In this document: piece by piece, positions 8,123 to 18,209 of the stretch
Layout: every line of letters starts with the position of its first letter
How positions within the stretch are numbered: position 1 is the first letter of the stretch
From: CAZZHG01 sp964653655
GTDB lineage: Bacteria; Bdellovibrionota; FAC87; UBA2466
Length of the DNA stretch: 50,960 nucleotides
Assembly: GCA_964653655.1 (NCBI GenBank)
Contig: CAZZHG010000029.1
Span: 1-50,960, forward strand
Direction of reading: 5' to 3'
The notes under the pieces: model-generated
What the model was told of the DNA's origin: nothing
Databases searched by the model: none
Seen by the model: only the letters and a program-made list of their open reading frames with translations
Made by a program: the position numbers and the translations under genes

Positions 8123-8131
8123 TGATAAAAT
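8123..8131 (+). promoter_or_regulatory. Candidate extended -10 promoter of the giant lipoprotein gene
   Basis: TGATAAAAT is an extended -10 with TTGGGG 18 bases upstream (8102-8107) as a weak -35. It would start transcription near 8138, 84 bases before the gene. The rest of the 355-base space from 7867 shows no gene apart from a short leader frame. Confidence 0.4.
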
Positions 8132-8156
8132 CATAAAGCCTAAGGAGAGTGGGACG

Positions 8157-8225
8157 TTGGCGGCCAAAGCCGTGTATTTTCCTTCCGCCGTTTTCCCGCC
8201 CCTCATTCCGTCCGGAATTGGTTGA
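8157..8225 (+). other. Possible 22-codon leader ORF before the giant lipoprotein gene
   Basis: An AAGGAG at 8142-8147 lies nine bases before a TTG at 8157 that opens a 22-codon frame (begins LAAKAVYFPSAV). Its TGA (8223-8225) overlaps the TTG at 8222 that opens the giant gene. The giant gene itself has only a weak ribosome site, so the leader could deliver ribosomes by termination-reinitiation. TTG is a rare start, so this is a suggestion only. Confidence 0.3.
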
Positions 8226-11200
8226 ACGTGATCACATTGAAATCCATTTACGTTCTGGGACTTCTGTTCGCCCTCGCGGTGTTGCCGGGGTGTCTCCCGC
8301 AGATCTCCGGTGAGTCGACGGCCGATGAAGATTACGGGCCCGGCATAGACATGACTCCGCCCACTCCGACGCCGGCGCCCGCGGCCTCCGTGAGCTCGGT
8401 CAACTCCTCCAGCTCCGATTCCACTTATCGCCCCGGAGATGCGATCGCGATTCAAGTGATCTTCTCCCGCGCGGTCACCGTGACGGGAACCCCGCGTCTC
8501 ACGCTCGAAACGGGAACGTCGGACACGGTGCTCGACTACGTATCGGGATCGGGGACGACCACTCTGCTTTTCAACTATCTGGTGGGTGTCGGCCACGCGA
8601 GTTCAGACCTCGATTACGTGTCGTCGCTCTCGCTGGATCTGAACGGCGGCGCGATTGTGGATAGCGATTTCAACGTAGCGAGCCTCACCCTTCCCGCGCC
8701 CGGCACCACGGGATCGCTTTCGGCCAACAAGGGAATCGTGGTGGACGGGCTGCTGCCGGCCGTTACGAACGTCACTTCCTCCACGGCGAACGGAACTTAC
8801 GGACTCGGTCAGAGCATCTCGGTGCAAGTGGTCTTCAATAAAGCGGTGACCGTGAGCGGAACTCCACAGCTGACCCTAGAGACCGGAGCGACGGACGCGG
8901 TCGTGAACTACAGCTCCGGAAGCGGAAGTACGACACTGGTTTTCAACTACACCATCGCGGCCGGCCATGCTTCGGGCGACCTCGACTATGTCGATGCGAG
9001 CTCACTTGCGCTGAACGGCGGCACTATCCGCGACGCGCTCACGAACAATGCCGATCTGACTCTCGCCGCCCCCGGGGCCGCGGGATCGCTGGGGGCGAAC
9101 AAAGCCCTGGTGGTCGATACGGTGGCTCCCGCGGTCACGAACGTTTCCTCCGCGACGGCCGACGGGACTTACGGCGTCGGCGCGGTAATCGGAGTCCGGG
9201 TGGTCTTCACGAAAGTGGTCACCGTGACGGGAACTCCGCAGCTGACGCTGGAGACCGGGGCGACGGACGCCGTCGTGAACTACGTGTCCGGCACCGGGAC
9301 CAACACCTTGCTCTTCAATTACACGGTGGCCGCGGGACACGCCTCTTCGGATCTGGATTACGTGGCGACTACTTCACTCGCCTTGAACGGTGGAACGATC
9401 AGGGACGCCGCCACCAACAACGCGGACCTGACGCTTCCCGCTCCGGCCGGCGCCGGCTCCCTCGCCGCGAATAACGCCTTTGTCCTCGATACCGTGGCGC
9501 CCACCGTGAGTGGAGTCAGTTCCTCCACGCTGGACGGCACGTACGGTGCCGGACAAATCATCGCCGTCGAGGTGACCTTCACCAAGGCCGTCACGGTGAC
9601 CGGCACTCCCCGAATCACTTTGGAAACGGGAACTACGGACGCGGTCGTGAACTATTCGTCCGGCACCGGTGGAGCGACTCTGACCTTCAATTATACGGTC
9701 GCCGCCGGTCACACTTCGGCCGACTTGGACTATGTGGCAACGACTTCGCTCGCGTTGAACGGTGGAACCATCAAGGACGCGGTCGGCAACGACGCGGTTT
9801 TGACGCTCGCGGATCCGGCGGCGGCCGGCTCCCTGGGCGCGAACAAAGCCATAGTCATCGATGCGGTCGCTCCGACGGTCACCAACATTACTTCAAGCAC
9901 CGCCAACGCCAGCTACGGAGTGGGGCAAACGGTTTCCATCCAGGTAACTTTTTCGAAGTCGGTCACGGTGACGGGCACTCCCCAGCTTACGCTCGAGACC
10001 GGCAGCTCCGACGCGGTGGTTAACTACAGCTCCGGAAGCCCGGGAGCGACGCTCACATTCCTCTATACAATCGCAACTGGTCACTCCTCCGCGGATTTGA
10101 CGACGACCGGGACGACTTCACTCGCTTTGAACGGCGGTACGATTCAGGATTCTCTCGGTAATACGGCGACTCTCACGTTGCCTTCTCCGGCGGCGGCCGG
10201 ATCCTTGAGTGCGAACAAGGACATCGTAGTGGACGCCGTCAGGCCGACCGTGACCTCGGTGAGCTCGGGGGAAGCGGACGGCATCTTCAGTCTCGGAGCC
10301 ATTATTGAAATTCAGGTCAACTTCACCAAGGCCGTCGTGGTGACCGGAGTTCCGCAGCTGACCCTTGAAACCGGAGCCACGGACGCGGTGGTGAATTACG
10401 TTTCGGGCAGCGGAACCACGGCTCTGACCTTCCGATACACGGTCGCGGCCGGCCATCTCAATCCGGATTTGGATTACACGAATACCACGGCGCTCGCCCT
10501 GAACGGCGGCACGATTATCGATCTGCTGGGCAACCCCGCGACGCTTACGCTCGCCGCTCCGGGGGCCGCGGGATCGTTGGGTAACGCGAAGGCCCTCAAC
10601 GTGGACACCGTGAGCCCGGTCGTGACCAACGTCACCTCTTCGAAGCCGGACGGAACTTACGGAGAGGGTACGGTCATCGGAATTCAAGTTGCCTTCGATC
10701 GGGCGGTGACCGTAACGGGCACGCCGCGCCTAACGCTCGAGACGGGCAGTACGGATGCCGTGGTGGATTACACGTCCGGTTCGGGAACCGCGATACTCGT
10801 TTTCAACTACACGGTCGGAGCCAGTCAAAACAACTCCGATCTGGACTACGTGTCGACCAGCTCGCTCGCGCTGAACGGCGGCACGATCAAAGACAGTACG
10901 ATGGTGAACGCCATCTTGAATCTCCCCCAGCCCGGGGCGAACCGTTCTCTCTCGGCGAATAAGGATCTTTCCATCGATACGGCCCGCCCCTTCGTGGTTG
11001 CCGTGAACTCCAGCACGACCGACGGCGTATACGTGCAAGACGACGTCGTCGTCGTGGAAGTCACCTTCAGCCGGGCCGTGGACGTGACCGGTACGCCGCA
11101 GCTGACGCTCGAAACCGGGGCGACGGACGCGGTCGTCAACTACAGCTCGGGAACGGGTACCTCGATTCTCGCCTTCAACTATTCGGTCGCCGCCGGCCAC

Positions 11201-14200
11201 GCGGCCGCGGATCTCGACTACGTCGCGACGACTTCCCTAGCTTTGAACGGCGGAACCATCAAGGACTCCCTCGACAACCCCGCGATTCTCACGCTTCCCA
11301 ATCCGGGGGCGGTAGGTTCTCTGGCCGCCAACCGCGCGCTGATCATCGATACGGTAAGCCCGGTAGTCGCGGATGTGACCTCGGTCGCCGCCAACGGGCC
11401 TCACGGCCCGGGAGAAGTGATCGGAATTCAGCTCGTGTTCAACCGCGCGGTTACCGTGACCGGTACCCCGCAGCTGACGCTCGAGACGGGCGCTACCGAT
11501 GCCGTCGTCAACTACGCTTCTGGAAGCGGAACGAACATTCTGGTCTTTAACTATACGGTCGCCGCCGGACATACGAGCAGCGACCTGGATTACGTGAGCA
11601 CGGCGGCATTGGCCCTGAACGGAGGGACGATTAAAGACTCCGGCCTGATCAACGCGCTCCTCGTCCTTCCCGCGCCCGGAAACGCCCGTTCCCTTTCCAT
11701 AAATAAGGCGCTCGTCATCGATACCCGCGGCCCCGCCGTGGTTACCGTGACGTCTTCGGCGCTGGACGATATTTACCCGGCGGGCTCGGTCATCCCAATC
11801 GTGGTCGAATTCGACGAACCGGTGAACATTTCGGGCGTGCCTCAGCTGACCTTGGAGACGGGCGCCGCGGACGCTGTGGTGAACTACGCCGCCGGCAGCG
11901 GAACTCAGTATCTGTTGTTCAATTACACGGTGGCCAACGGCGAGAACAGTCTGGACTTGGATTATGCCTCCACCGCTGCGCTCGCGCTGAACAGCGGCGC
12001 CATCGAGGATCTCGTCGGTAACGCGGCAACCCTGACTCTGCCGGCGCTCGGCGGGCCGGCTTCCATCGCGGGCACCAAATCCATCGTGGTGGATACGGCG
12101 CATCCCTTGGTGACTTCCGTTACTTCGAGCGCCGCGGATGCGGCCTACGGAACCGGAGTTACCATTCCGATCCAAGTCATATTCGACCGCGTGGTCAATG
12201 TGACGGGAACCCCCACGCTGACCCTGGAAACGGGGGCGACCGATGCCGTGGCGAACTATTCGTCGGGAAGCGGCACGAACACACTCACTTTCGACTACGT
12301 TACCGCCGTCGGTGAAAACTCGGCGGACCTGGAATATGTGGGTGCGGCGTCGCTTTCCCTCAACGGCGGAACGATAAAGGACGGCACGATGGCCGATGCG
12401 GTCCTGACTCTGCCGCTCGCGGCTACCGGAAGATCGCTCGCGTCGCTCAAGAACTTGGTAATTGATACCACCGCTCCGGCGGTCAGTCTGGTCGCGGGCC
12501 TAACCATCAACGGGATTTACGGCGCCGGTCAGACCATCACCGTGCAAATGAATTTCACGGAAGTCGTGGTTGTCACGGGCGCTCCGCAGCTGACGCTGGA
12601 AACCGGTGCCGTGGACGCGACGGCCACCTATAGCTCGGGCTCCGGATCCACCGCTCTCTTCTTCGACTATACGATCGGTGCGGGAGAAAACAGCCTCGAC
12701 TTGGACTATGCCGCGACCAACTCCCTCACCTTGAACGGCGGGACCATTCGAGACGAGCAGGGAAACAACGCGACCCTCACTCTAGTGGCCCCGGGAGCCA
12801 CCGGATCCCTGGCCGAGACCAGCTCCCTAATCGTCGATACCACGCATCCCATCGTCACCTCCGTGACCTCCGGGAAAGCCAACGGAACTTACGGTGTGGG
12901 GACGAGCATCGGCGTTCAGGTGCTTTTCAACCGGGTCGTTACAGTCACCGGGACTCCGCAGATCGCCCTTGCGACCGGGCCCTCCTCGGCGCTCGTCGAC
13001 TATGTATCGGGTTCGGGAACGTCGACTCTTCTTTTCAACTACACCGTGGCGGCGGGGCAAAACTCGTCCGACTTGGACTACGCCGCGATTAACTCGCTCA
13101 CCTTGAACGGCGGGACCATCGCCGACATGTCCGCCAACGCCGCTGTCCTGCAGCTTCCGTTACCGGCGAGCCCGGCTTCCCTGTCAGGCAATAAAGACCT
13201 TATCATCGATACTTCGGCGCCGGTCGTTACCACCGTCATCGCGGCCACCTATAACGGCGTCTATGGGGAGGGCGAAACCGTCTCGCTGATTGTCCGGTTC
13301 AATAAGCCCGTGGACATCTCGGGAACTCCGCAGTTGACGCTCGAGACGGGTGTCTCGGACGCCGTTGCTGACTATTTCGCCGGTAGCGGCGGATTCGATA
13401 TCGTCTTCAACGCGGTCATCGGACCGGGGCAGAGCAGCGGCGATCTGGAATACGCCTCGGCGAACGCGCTGGCCCTAAACGGCGGCACCATAAAGGACAC
13501 CTTACTCAACGACGCCGATCTCTCGCTCCCCGCTCCCGGGACCACGGACTCGCTTTCCTACAACAGCGACATTCTAATAGATACCACTCACGCCATCGTG
13601 ACCTCGGTGACGAGCAACACTCTCGACGGCGTTTATAGCAATGACGAGGTAATTCCGATCCGGGTTGTTTTCAATCGGGCGGTGAACGTAACGGGAACTC
13701 CCCAGCTGATTTTGGATACCGGAACCAGCGATACGGCTCTCGATTACACGTCCGGTACCGGCACCAACACGCTGATCTTCAATTATACGGTCGTCCAAGG
13801 AGACACGAGCGCCGATCTCAACTACGTCGGGGAAAATTCCCTCATTCTCAATGGCGGAACGATAAAGGACTTGGTGACGGAGGATGCCGTACTCCTGCTT
13901 CCGGTGATTGCGGATCCGAGATCTTTAGGCGGCGGCAAGGACATCGTAATCGACACGGATAAGCCGATGATCACCTCGGTCGGCTCGGCTCTCTCCGACG
14001 GTATCTACTCGGCGGGGGAAATCATCCCCATCGAGGTCACCTTCAGTAAGGCCGTTATGGTTTCCGGCACTCCCCGTCTCACGCTGGAGACCGGGGTAAC
14101 GGACGCCGTGGTCGATTACGCCTCCGGCAGCGGCACTTCCGTGCTCGTATTCAACTATACGATTACCCCCGGGGAGAACTCCGTCGATTTGGATTACGCC

Positions 14201-16657
14201 TCCACCACTTCGCTCGTCCTCAACGGGGGTACCATTCTGGACGCTCTCGATAACGTCGCGATTCTGTCGCTGCCCGCGCCCGGGGCCGCGGGATCCCTTG
14301 GCGGTTCGAAGGACTTTATCGTCGACACCACCAATCCGACCATCAAGAACGTCACGTCTACAAAAGCAAATGGCTTGTACGGGCCCGGAGAAGTAATCGA
14401 CGTTCAAGTCGTCTTCTCCCGAAACGTGAACGTAACCGGAACTCCGCGGATCACCCTCGAAACCGGAGATGTCAACGCCGTCGTCAATTACAGCTCCGGA
14501 ACGGGCACGGACACTTTGGTCTTCAACTACACGGTCGCCTCGCCGCACTCATCCTCCGACCTGGAGTACGTCGCGCTCAACTCGCTGGCTCTGAACGGTG
14601 GCACCATCAAGGATGGTTCGTTGCTCGACGCCCAGCTTTCGCTTCCGGCCTTGGTCAGCGTCCGATCGCTTGCGGGTAACAAAGACATCGCTTTGGATAC
14701 GGTCGGCCCCCAAGTGGTATCCGTGAGCTCATCGACTCCCGACGGCATCTTCACGGCGGGAGGCACCATAGAGATTCAGGTGAATTTCGACGAGGCCGTA
14801 GTCCTCACGGGCACTCCAACGCTTACCTTGGAGACGGGCGCCGCCGACGCGGTCGTCAACTACAGCTCCGGCGACGGAACGACGACGCTGACTTTCACCT
14901 ACACGGTCGCGGTCGGCCATCGCAATCTCGACCTGAACTACCTGTCCACGAGCGCGCTCTCCTTGAATGGCGGAACCATGAAGGACATAGTGGGCAACGA
15001 CGCCAGCATCACGCTGCCTGCTTTGGCCTCGCCGTCGTCTCTGGCCGGGTCCAAGTCGCTCATTGTCGATACGATTTCTCCCATCGTCACCGACGTCACT
15101 TCCAGCTCCGGAGACGGAGTGCATTTCACCGCCGAGACTCTCCCTATTCAGGTTACCTACAACCAAGTCGTCATCGTAACCGGAACTCCCACCCTGACTC
15201 TGGAGACCGGCGGTACGGACGCGGTCGCGACTTATGTTTCGGGCTCCGGAACGGCCACCATCACGTTCGACTACGTCGTGGGCTCGGCGGAGAGTGCCTT
15301 CGATCTGGACTACGCAAGCGCCACGCCCATCAATCTGAACGGCGGCACCATCAAGAACGGAACGAGCGACGACGCGTTACCTTACTTCCCAGCCCCGGGG
15401 GCGTCCGGCTCGCTCGGCGCCAATAAGGATATCGCCATCAATCCGCCTTCGCCGACTCTCGTCGAAACCATCCGCGGGGTGGAGGACTCCGGAAAGCTCG
15501 GGTTTGCGGTGGCGGCGGCCGGTGACGTCGATAACGACGGGCGCGCCGACTTCATCGTGGGTGTCCCGTTGATGGATGGGTCGGGAACCAACAGGGGTGG
15601 GGCGAGCGTCTATAGCGGGTTGGATGGCTCCGAATTGTTTGCCGTCGGCGACTACTCGGACGAAGCCCAGTTCGGGTTCTCCGTAGGCGCCGTTGGCGAC
15701 GTGGACGGGGACGGCCACTGGGAAGTGGTCGTGGGCGAGCCCTTTTACGATGGCGCGGGCGCCGACCGCGGGCGTGTGCATGTTTACGACGGCGCTACGG
15801 GACTGCAGCTCTATGAGATCGTCGGGACGTCCGATACGGGAAACCTGGGATACTCGGTTGGACCGGCCGGCGATGTCGACGGGGATACGGTGCCGGACTT
15901 CCTTGCCGGCGAGCCGGGGGCTCAGGGGGGCGGCCTCGAACGCGGGGTGATTCACATTTTTAGCGGAGTCGATGGTTCAGAGATTCGTTCGGTGAGTGGT
16001 TCCGACGACAGCGGCCGCATGGGAACCTCGGTATCCACTGCCGGAGATGTCGACGGAGACACCGTTCCGGATTTCGTCGGCGGCGCTCCCGACGCGGCCC
16101 AGGGCGGAACTAGGCGCGGTTCGGCCCGCATCTTCAGCGGAGCGGACGGCTCCGTTCTGCAGACTTTCGTCGGCTCCGTGGACCACGCGAACCTCGGCTA
16201 CTCGGTTTCGGGCGGCACCGATATCGACGGAGACGGACAGTTGGACGTGATTCTCGGTTCTCCTTTCGTCACCGGCGGAACTTCTCCAGGCGCCGTGTAC
16301 GTGTATACGGCAGTTTCCGGAACCCTCGTTTATCTCAAGGTGGGCTCGGCGAACGGCAACCAGTTCGGCGTATCGGTCTCGGCCACCGACGACTCCGACG
16401 GAGACTCGGGGTCCGAGTTTATGGTCGGCGAAGCTAAGGCGGACGGCGGCAAGGGTCGTGTTCACATCTTCAGCGGCATGACCGGTGGCTACAGCTTCGT
16501 GATTTATGGCGGCGAGGCGGGGGCGAATCTCGGCGCGTCGGTTGCCGGCGTGGGAGATACGAACGCGGACGGTTTCGCGGACTTCGTCGTGGGCGAACCG
16601 CTTTGGGATGGGGCCGGCACCGATCGGGGCCGCGCCAAACTCTTCGTCACTCCATAA
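8222..16657 (+). CDS. Giant lipoprotein: 19 Ig-like repeats and a seven-repeat FG-GAP propeller
   Basis: A 2811-residue surface or periplasmic lipoprotein. Residues 1-24 form a lipoprotein signal peptide ending in the lipobox LPGC (Cys24), followed by a Pro/Thr-rich linker to 55. Residues 56-2411 are 19 repeats of 124 residues, each with a V.S..ADGTYG.G start, a TGTPQLTLETGATDAVVNY centre, a D.DY motif, a LNGGTIKD turn and a closing VDT. Residues 2412-2810 hold seven FG-GAP repeats, each with a D-x-D-x-DG-like calcium loop (DVDNDG, DVDGDG, DVDGDT twice, DIDGDG, DSDGDS, DTNADG), enough for one integrin-alpha-like propeller. Architecture suggests a long stalk presenting a ligand-binding head, for adhesion or prey/surface contact (inferred). 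Start is TTG at 8222 or GTG at 8228; neither has a strong ribosome site. Confidence 0.9.
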   Translation: MNVITLKSIYVLGLLFALAVLPGCLPQISGESTADEDYGPGIDMTPPTPTPAPAASVSSVNSSSSDSTYRPGDAIAIQVIFSRAVTVTGTPRLTLETGTSDTVLDYVSGSGTTTLLFNYLVGVGHASSDLDYVSSLSLDLNGGAIVDSDFNVASLTLPAPGTTGSLSANKGIVVDGLLPAVTNVTSSTANGTYGLGQSISVQVVFNKAVTVSGTPQLTLETGATDAVVNYSSGSGSTTLVFNYTIAAGHASGDLDYVDASSLALNGGTIRDALTNNADLTLAAPGAAGSLGANKALVVDTVAPAVTNVSSATADGTYGVGAVIGVRVVFTKVVTVTGTPQLTLETGATDAVVNYVSGTGTNTLLFNYTVAAGHASSDLDYVATTSLALNGGTIRDAATNNADLTLPAPAGAGSLAANNAFVLDTVAPTVSGVSSSTLDGTYGAGQIIAVEVTFTKAVTVTGTPRITLETGTTDAVVNYSSGTGGATLTFNYTVAAGHTSADLDYVATTSLALNGGTIKDAVGNDAVLTLADPAAAGSLGANKAIVIDAVAPTVTNITSSTANASYGVGQTVSIQVTFSKSVTVTGTPQLTLETGSSDAVVNYSSGSPGATLTFLYTIATGHSSADLTTTGTTSLALNGGTIQDSLGNTATLTLPSPAAAGSLSANKDIVVDAVRPTVTSVSSGEADGIFSLGAIIEIQVNFTKAVVVTGVPQLTLETGATDAVVNYVSGSGTTALTFRYTVAAGHLNPDLDYTNTTALALNGGTIIDLLGNPATLTLAAPGAAGSLGNAKALNVDTVSPVVTNVTSSKPDGTYGEGTVIGIQVAFDRAVTVTGTPRLTLETGSTDAVVDYTSGSGTAILVFNYTVGASQNNSDLDYVSTSSLALNGGTIKDSTMVNAILNLPQPGANRSLSANKDLSIDTARPFVVAVNSSTTDGVYVQDDVVVVEVTFSRAVDVTGTPQLTLETGATDAVVNYSSGTGTSILAFNYSVAAGHAAADLDYVATTSLALNGGTIKDSLDNPAILTLPNPGAVGSLAANRALIIDTVSPVVADVTSVAANGPHGPGEVIGIQLVFNRAVTVTGTPQLTLETGATDAVVNYASGSGTNILVFNYTVAAGHTSSDLDYVSTAALALNGGTIKDSGLINALLVLPAPGNARSLSINKALVIDTRGPAVVTVTSSALDDIYPAGSVIPIVVEFDEPVNISGVPQLTLETGAADAVVNYAAGSGTQYLLFNYTVANGENSLDLDYASTAALALNSGAIEDLVGNAATLTLPALGGPASIAGTKSIVVDTAHPLVTSVTSSAADAAYGTGVTIPIQVIFDRVVNVTGTPTLTLETGATDAVANYSSGSGTNTLTFDYVTAVGENSADLEYVGAASLSLNGGTIKDGTMADAVLTLPLAATGRSLASLKNLVIDTTAPAVSLVAGLTINGIYGAGQTITVQMNFTEVVVVTGAPQLTLETGAVDATATYSSGSGSTALFFDYTIGAGENSLDLDYAATNSLTLNGGTIRDEQGNNATLTLVAPGATGSLAETSSLIVDTTHPIVTSVTSGKANGTYGVGTSIGVQVLFNRVVTVTGTPQIALATGPSSALVDYVSGSGTSTLLFNYTVAAGQNSSDLDYAAINSLTLNGGTIADMSANAAVLQLPLPASPASLSGNKDLIIDTSAPVVTTVIAATYNGVYGEGETVSLIVRFNKPVDISGTPQLTLETGVSDAVADYFAGSGGFDIVFNAVIGPGQSSGDLEYASANALALNGGTIKDTLLNDADLSLPAPGTTDSLSYNSDILIDTTHAIVTSVTSNTLDGVYSNDEVIPIRVVFNRAVNVTGTPQLILDTGTSDTALDYTSGTGTNTLIFNYTVVQGDTSADLNYVGENSLILNGGTIKDLVTEDAVLLLPVIADPRSLGGGKDIVIDTDKPMITSVGSALSDGIYSAGEIIPIEVTFSKAVMVSGTPRLTLETGVTDAVVDYASGSGTSVLVFNYTITPGENSVDLDYASTTSLVLNGGTILDALDNVAILSLPAPGAAGSLGGSKDFIVDTTNPTIKNVTSTKANGLYGPGEVIDVQVVFSRNVNVTGTPRITLETGDVNAVVNYSSGTGTDTLVFNYTVASPHSSSDLEYVALNSLALNGGTIKDGSLLDAQLSLPALVSVRSLAGNKDIALDTVGPQVVSVSSSTPDGIFTAGGTIEIQVNFDEAVVLTGTPTLTLETGAADAVVNYSSGDGTTTLTFTYTVAVGHRNLDLNYLSTSALSLNGGTMKDIVGNDASITLPALASPSSLAGSKSLIVDTISPIVTDVTSSSGDGVHFTAETLPIQVTYNQVVIVTGTPTLTLETGGTDAVATYVSGSGTATITFDYVVGSAESAFDLDYASATPINLNGGTIKNGTSDDALPYFPAPGASGSLGANKDIAINPPSPTLVETIRGVEDSGKLGFAVAAAGDVDNDGRADFIVGVPLMDGSGTNRGGASVYSGLDGSELFAVGDYSDEAQFGFSVGAVGDVDGDGHWEVVVGEPFYDGAGADRGRVHVYDGATGLQLYEIVGTSDTGNLGYSVGPAGDVDGDTVPDFLAGEPGAQGGGLERGVIHIFSGVDGSEIRSVSGSDDSGRMGTSVSTAGDVDGDTVPDFVGGAPDAAQGGTRRGSARIFSGADGSVLQTFVGSVDHANLGYSVSGGTDIDGDGQLDVILGSPFVTGGTSPGAVYVYTAVSGTLVYLKVGSANGNQFGVSVSATDDSDGDSGSEFMVGEAKADGGKGRVHIFSGMTGGYSFVIYGGEAGANLGASVAGVGDTNADGFADFVVGEPLWDGAGTDRGRAKLFVTP
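8387..15454 (+). repeat. 19-copy coding tandem repeat, 372-bp period
   Basis: The span is 7068 bases, exactly 19 times 372. The three internal copies I counted in full (3, 8 and 14) are exactly 124 codons. Copies differ widely in sequence but keep TLETG, LNGGTI and the VDT end. It is an array of protein domains, not a CRISPR or satellite. Confidence 0.9.
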
Positions 16658-16660
16658 ATT

Positions 16661-18034
16661 TCATAGATGGAAGCAGAAGCCGGTCTCGAGACCGAGGGAG
16701 CTGTTTTGCTTCAGCTCGGCCAGAGTGGTGAGTTTTACGCTGTTGAGGAAGAGTCCGACCCGGAAATCGGAAGAAGGTGACATCGTGAACTTACCTGTGA
16801 GTTTGCCGAAGTAAGACAGTCCCGAGCTGACGCCGGCCGCGCCCGTGCTCTTGCCGAAGTAGGATCCTGCCCCGCCCTCGACGAACAAGGAAAAGGATGG
16901 TGACTGAAGCATCTCGATTAGCGCTTGAAGCCCTATCTTGGGAAGCATCTCGCGTTCGATGGTGAGGTTTGTCGCCGAGGTCGCCCGCGAGAGAATCTCC
17001 TGGCTCATTCCGAACGAAAGGGAAACGGAAACCCGGCGAGCCCTCGAGAAAAAGAAGCGGGGCCCGGCGCTGAACTCGAAATCCATCTGGGATGCGTTGG
17101 TGAGGGTTCGGGTGCCCGGGGCCTTCAGCGAAACCAGTGCCCCGTCGACAAAGGCGAAGATATCAATCGTCTGGGCGACAGGAACGTTCAATTGAACGGC
17201 TAGGGCGGGTACGGGATTGGAAACGAGCACCGCGCTCGATCCGGTTCCCCGGTCGGCGGCTTCCGCCGAAAACAGCGAGACTCCGGGCGTGAGTAAAAGT
17301 TGGGGCCGGCGCCAGTTTCGGTCGCGGTAGGCAGCCGCCGTACGCTGGGAAGTGGAGGCCGGATCGCGGGATCCTGAGCGGCCGAGCCGCGTTTCAATCC
17401 ACGCCTTGATGTCGTTGTTCGCCACGACCTCGTGCAGTTCTTCGAGCTCCGGGCGAGTCTTGAATCCTTTCACGAGAATCTTCGCGCGCCCGAGAACCTG
17501 GCTTAGACTCGCCTCGTTTTTCTTCGTTTCCGCCAGCTCCGCCTGCTCGTCGAGAAGCCGCAACGCCAGGATCCGGTCTTCCTGAGCGAGGGCGATTTTG
17601 AAGGCGAGCGCGACCGCGTCCGCCGGGCGCGGAGAGGGAAGCCGCTTCAATAATTTCATCGCGGCCGGAAATTGTTTGAGGCCGAACTCGGCCTGAGCGA
17701 GCCCGAAAAGGATGGCGCCGTTTTGCTCCGTTCTCGGAAACGCTTTTCCCGCCTCGATGTATTCCTTGCGGGCGCCGTCGTAATTTTTTTGAGTAAGGTG
17801 AATTTTTCCGAGCCTGAGCCGCGCGATGAGCCCCGCGCGATCGGCGGGATACTTCTTTTTGACGGCTTCGTAGTAGGGCTTTGCTTCGGACAGTCCGCCG
17901 GCGCGAAAGAGACTTTCCCCTTCGAGGAACTTGTCGTCCGCCATTCCCGTTTCGGGAAGGGAGGCGCCTTGTGCGGCGTAACCCAGGATTAGCCCCAGTG
18001 TCAGAACCAGGGAGAGGAGGGAGGTCTTTCTCAT
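16661..18034 (-). CDS. Periplasmic TPR protein with C-terminal beta-barrel-like domain
   Basis: A 457-residue exported protein. Residues 1-24 form a signal peptide. Residues about 30-200 are TPR-like helices (KFLEGESLFRAGGLSEAKPYYEAV, then GKIHLTQKNYDGARKEYIEAG and a third unit). From about 225 the sequence changes to alternating hydrophobic strands with aromatic residues (QLLLTPGVSLFSAEA, FEFSAGPRFFFSRARRVSVS) and ends in Phe-His-Leu, as an outer-membrane barrel would. The ATG at 18034 is used; an in-frame TTG 12 bases upstream has no spaced ribosome site. A TACAAT at 18052-18057 gives a leader of only about a dozen bases. It converges with the giant lipoprotein gene three bases from its stop, but co-function is not shown. 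Confidence 0.6.
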   Translation of the reverse strand: MRKTSLLSLVLTLGLILGYAAQGASLPETGMADDKFLEGESLFRAGGLSEAKPYYEAVKKKYPADRAGLIARLRLGKIHLTQKNYDGARKEYIEAGKAFPRTEQNGAILFGLAQAEFGLKQFPAAMKLLKRLPSPRPADAVALAFKIALAQEDRILALRLLDEQAELAETKKNEASLSQVLGRAKILVKGFKTRPELEELHEVVANNDIKAWIETRLGRSGSRDPASTSQRTAAAYRDRNWRRPQLLLTPGVSLFSAEAADRGTGSSAVLVSNPVPALAVQLNVPVAQTIDIFAFVDGALVSLKAPGTRTLTNASQMDFEFSAGPRFFFSRARRVSVSLSFGMSQEILSRATSATNLTIEREMLPKIGLQALIEMLQSPSFSLFVEGGAGSYFGKSTGAAGVSSGLSYFGKLTGKFTMSPSSDFRVGLFLNSVKLTTLAELKQNSSLGLETGFCFHL

Positions 18035-18209
18035 AAAAATGGGCAACCTCTATTGTACCGGTTTCAGGGCGGTTTGGGCGTGAAGCGCACCGTCATCGGG
18101 CCAATCGGAAGAACCTACGTATTCTTCTGAGAAGGAGACCTATTTCGTTCGATTCATATCAATGGTGGTGGAGGCTCAAGATGGAGATATTGAACCTCAG
18201 GAGGCCGTC

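Noticed and set aside
8387..15454. Regular 372-bp repeats considered as a CRISPR or satellite array
   Set aside because: The unit is coding, in frame, far too long for a CRISPR repeat-spacer and has no unique spacers.
8603..15955. Many long minus-strand open frames across the repeat array
   Set aside because: They recur with the repeat period and are out-of-frame images of the coded 124-residue domains; their products are low-complexity Arg/His/Asp-rich with no ribosome sites.
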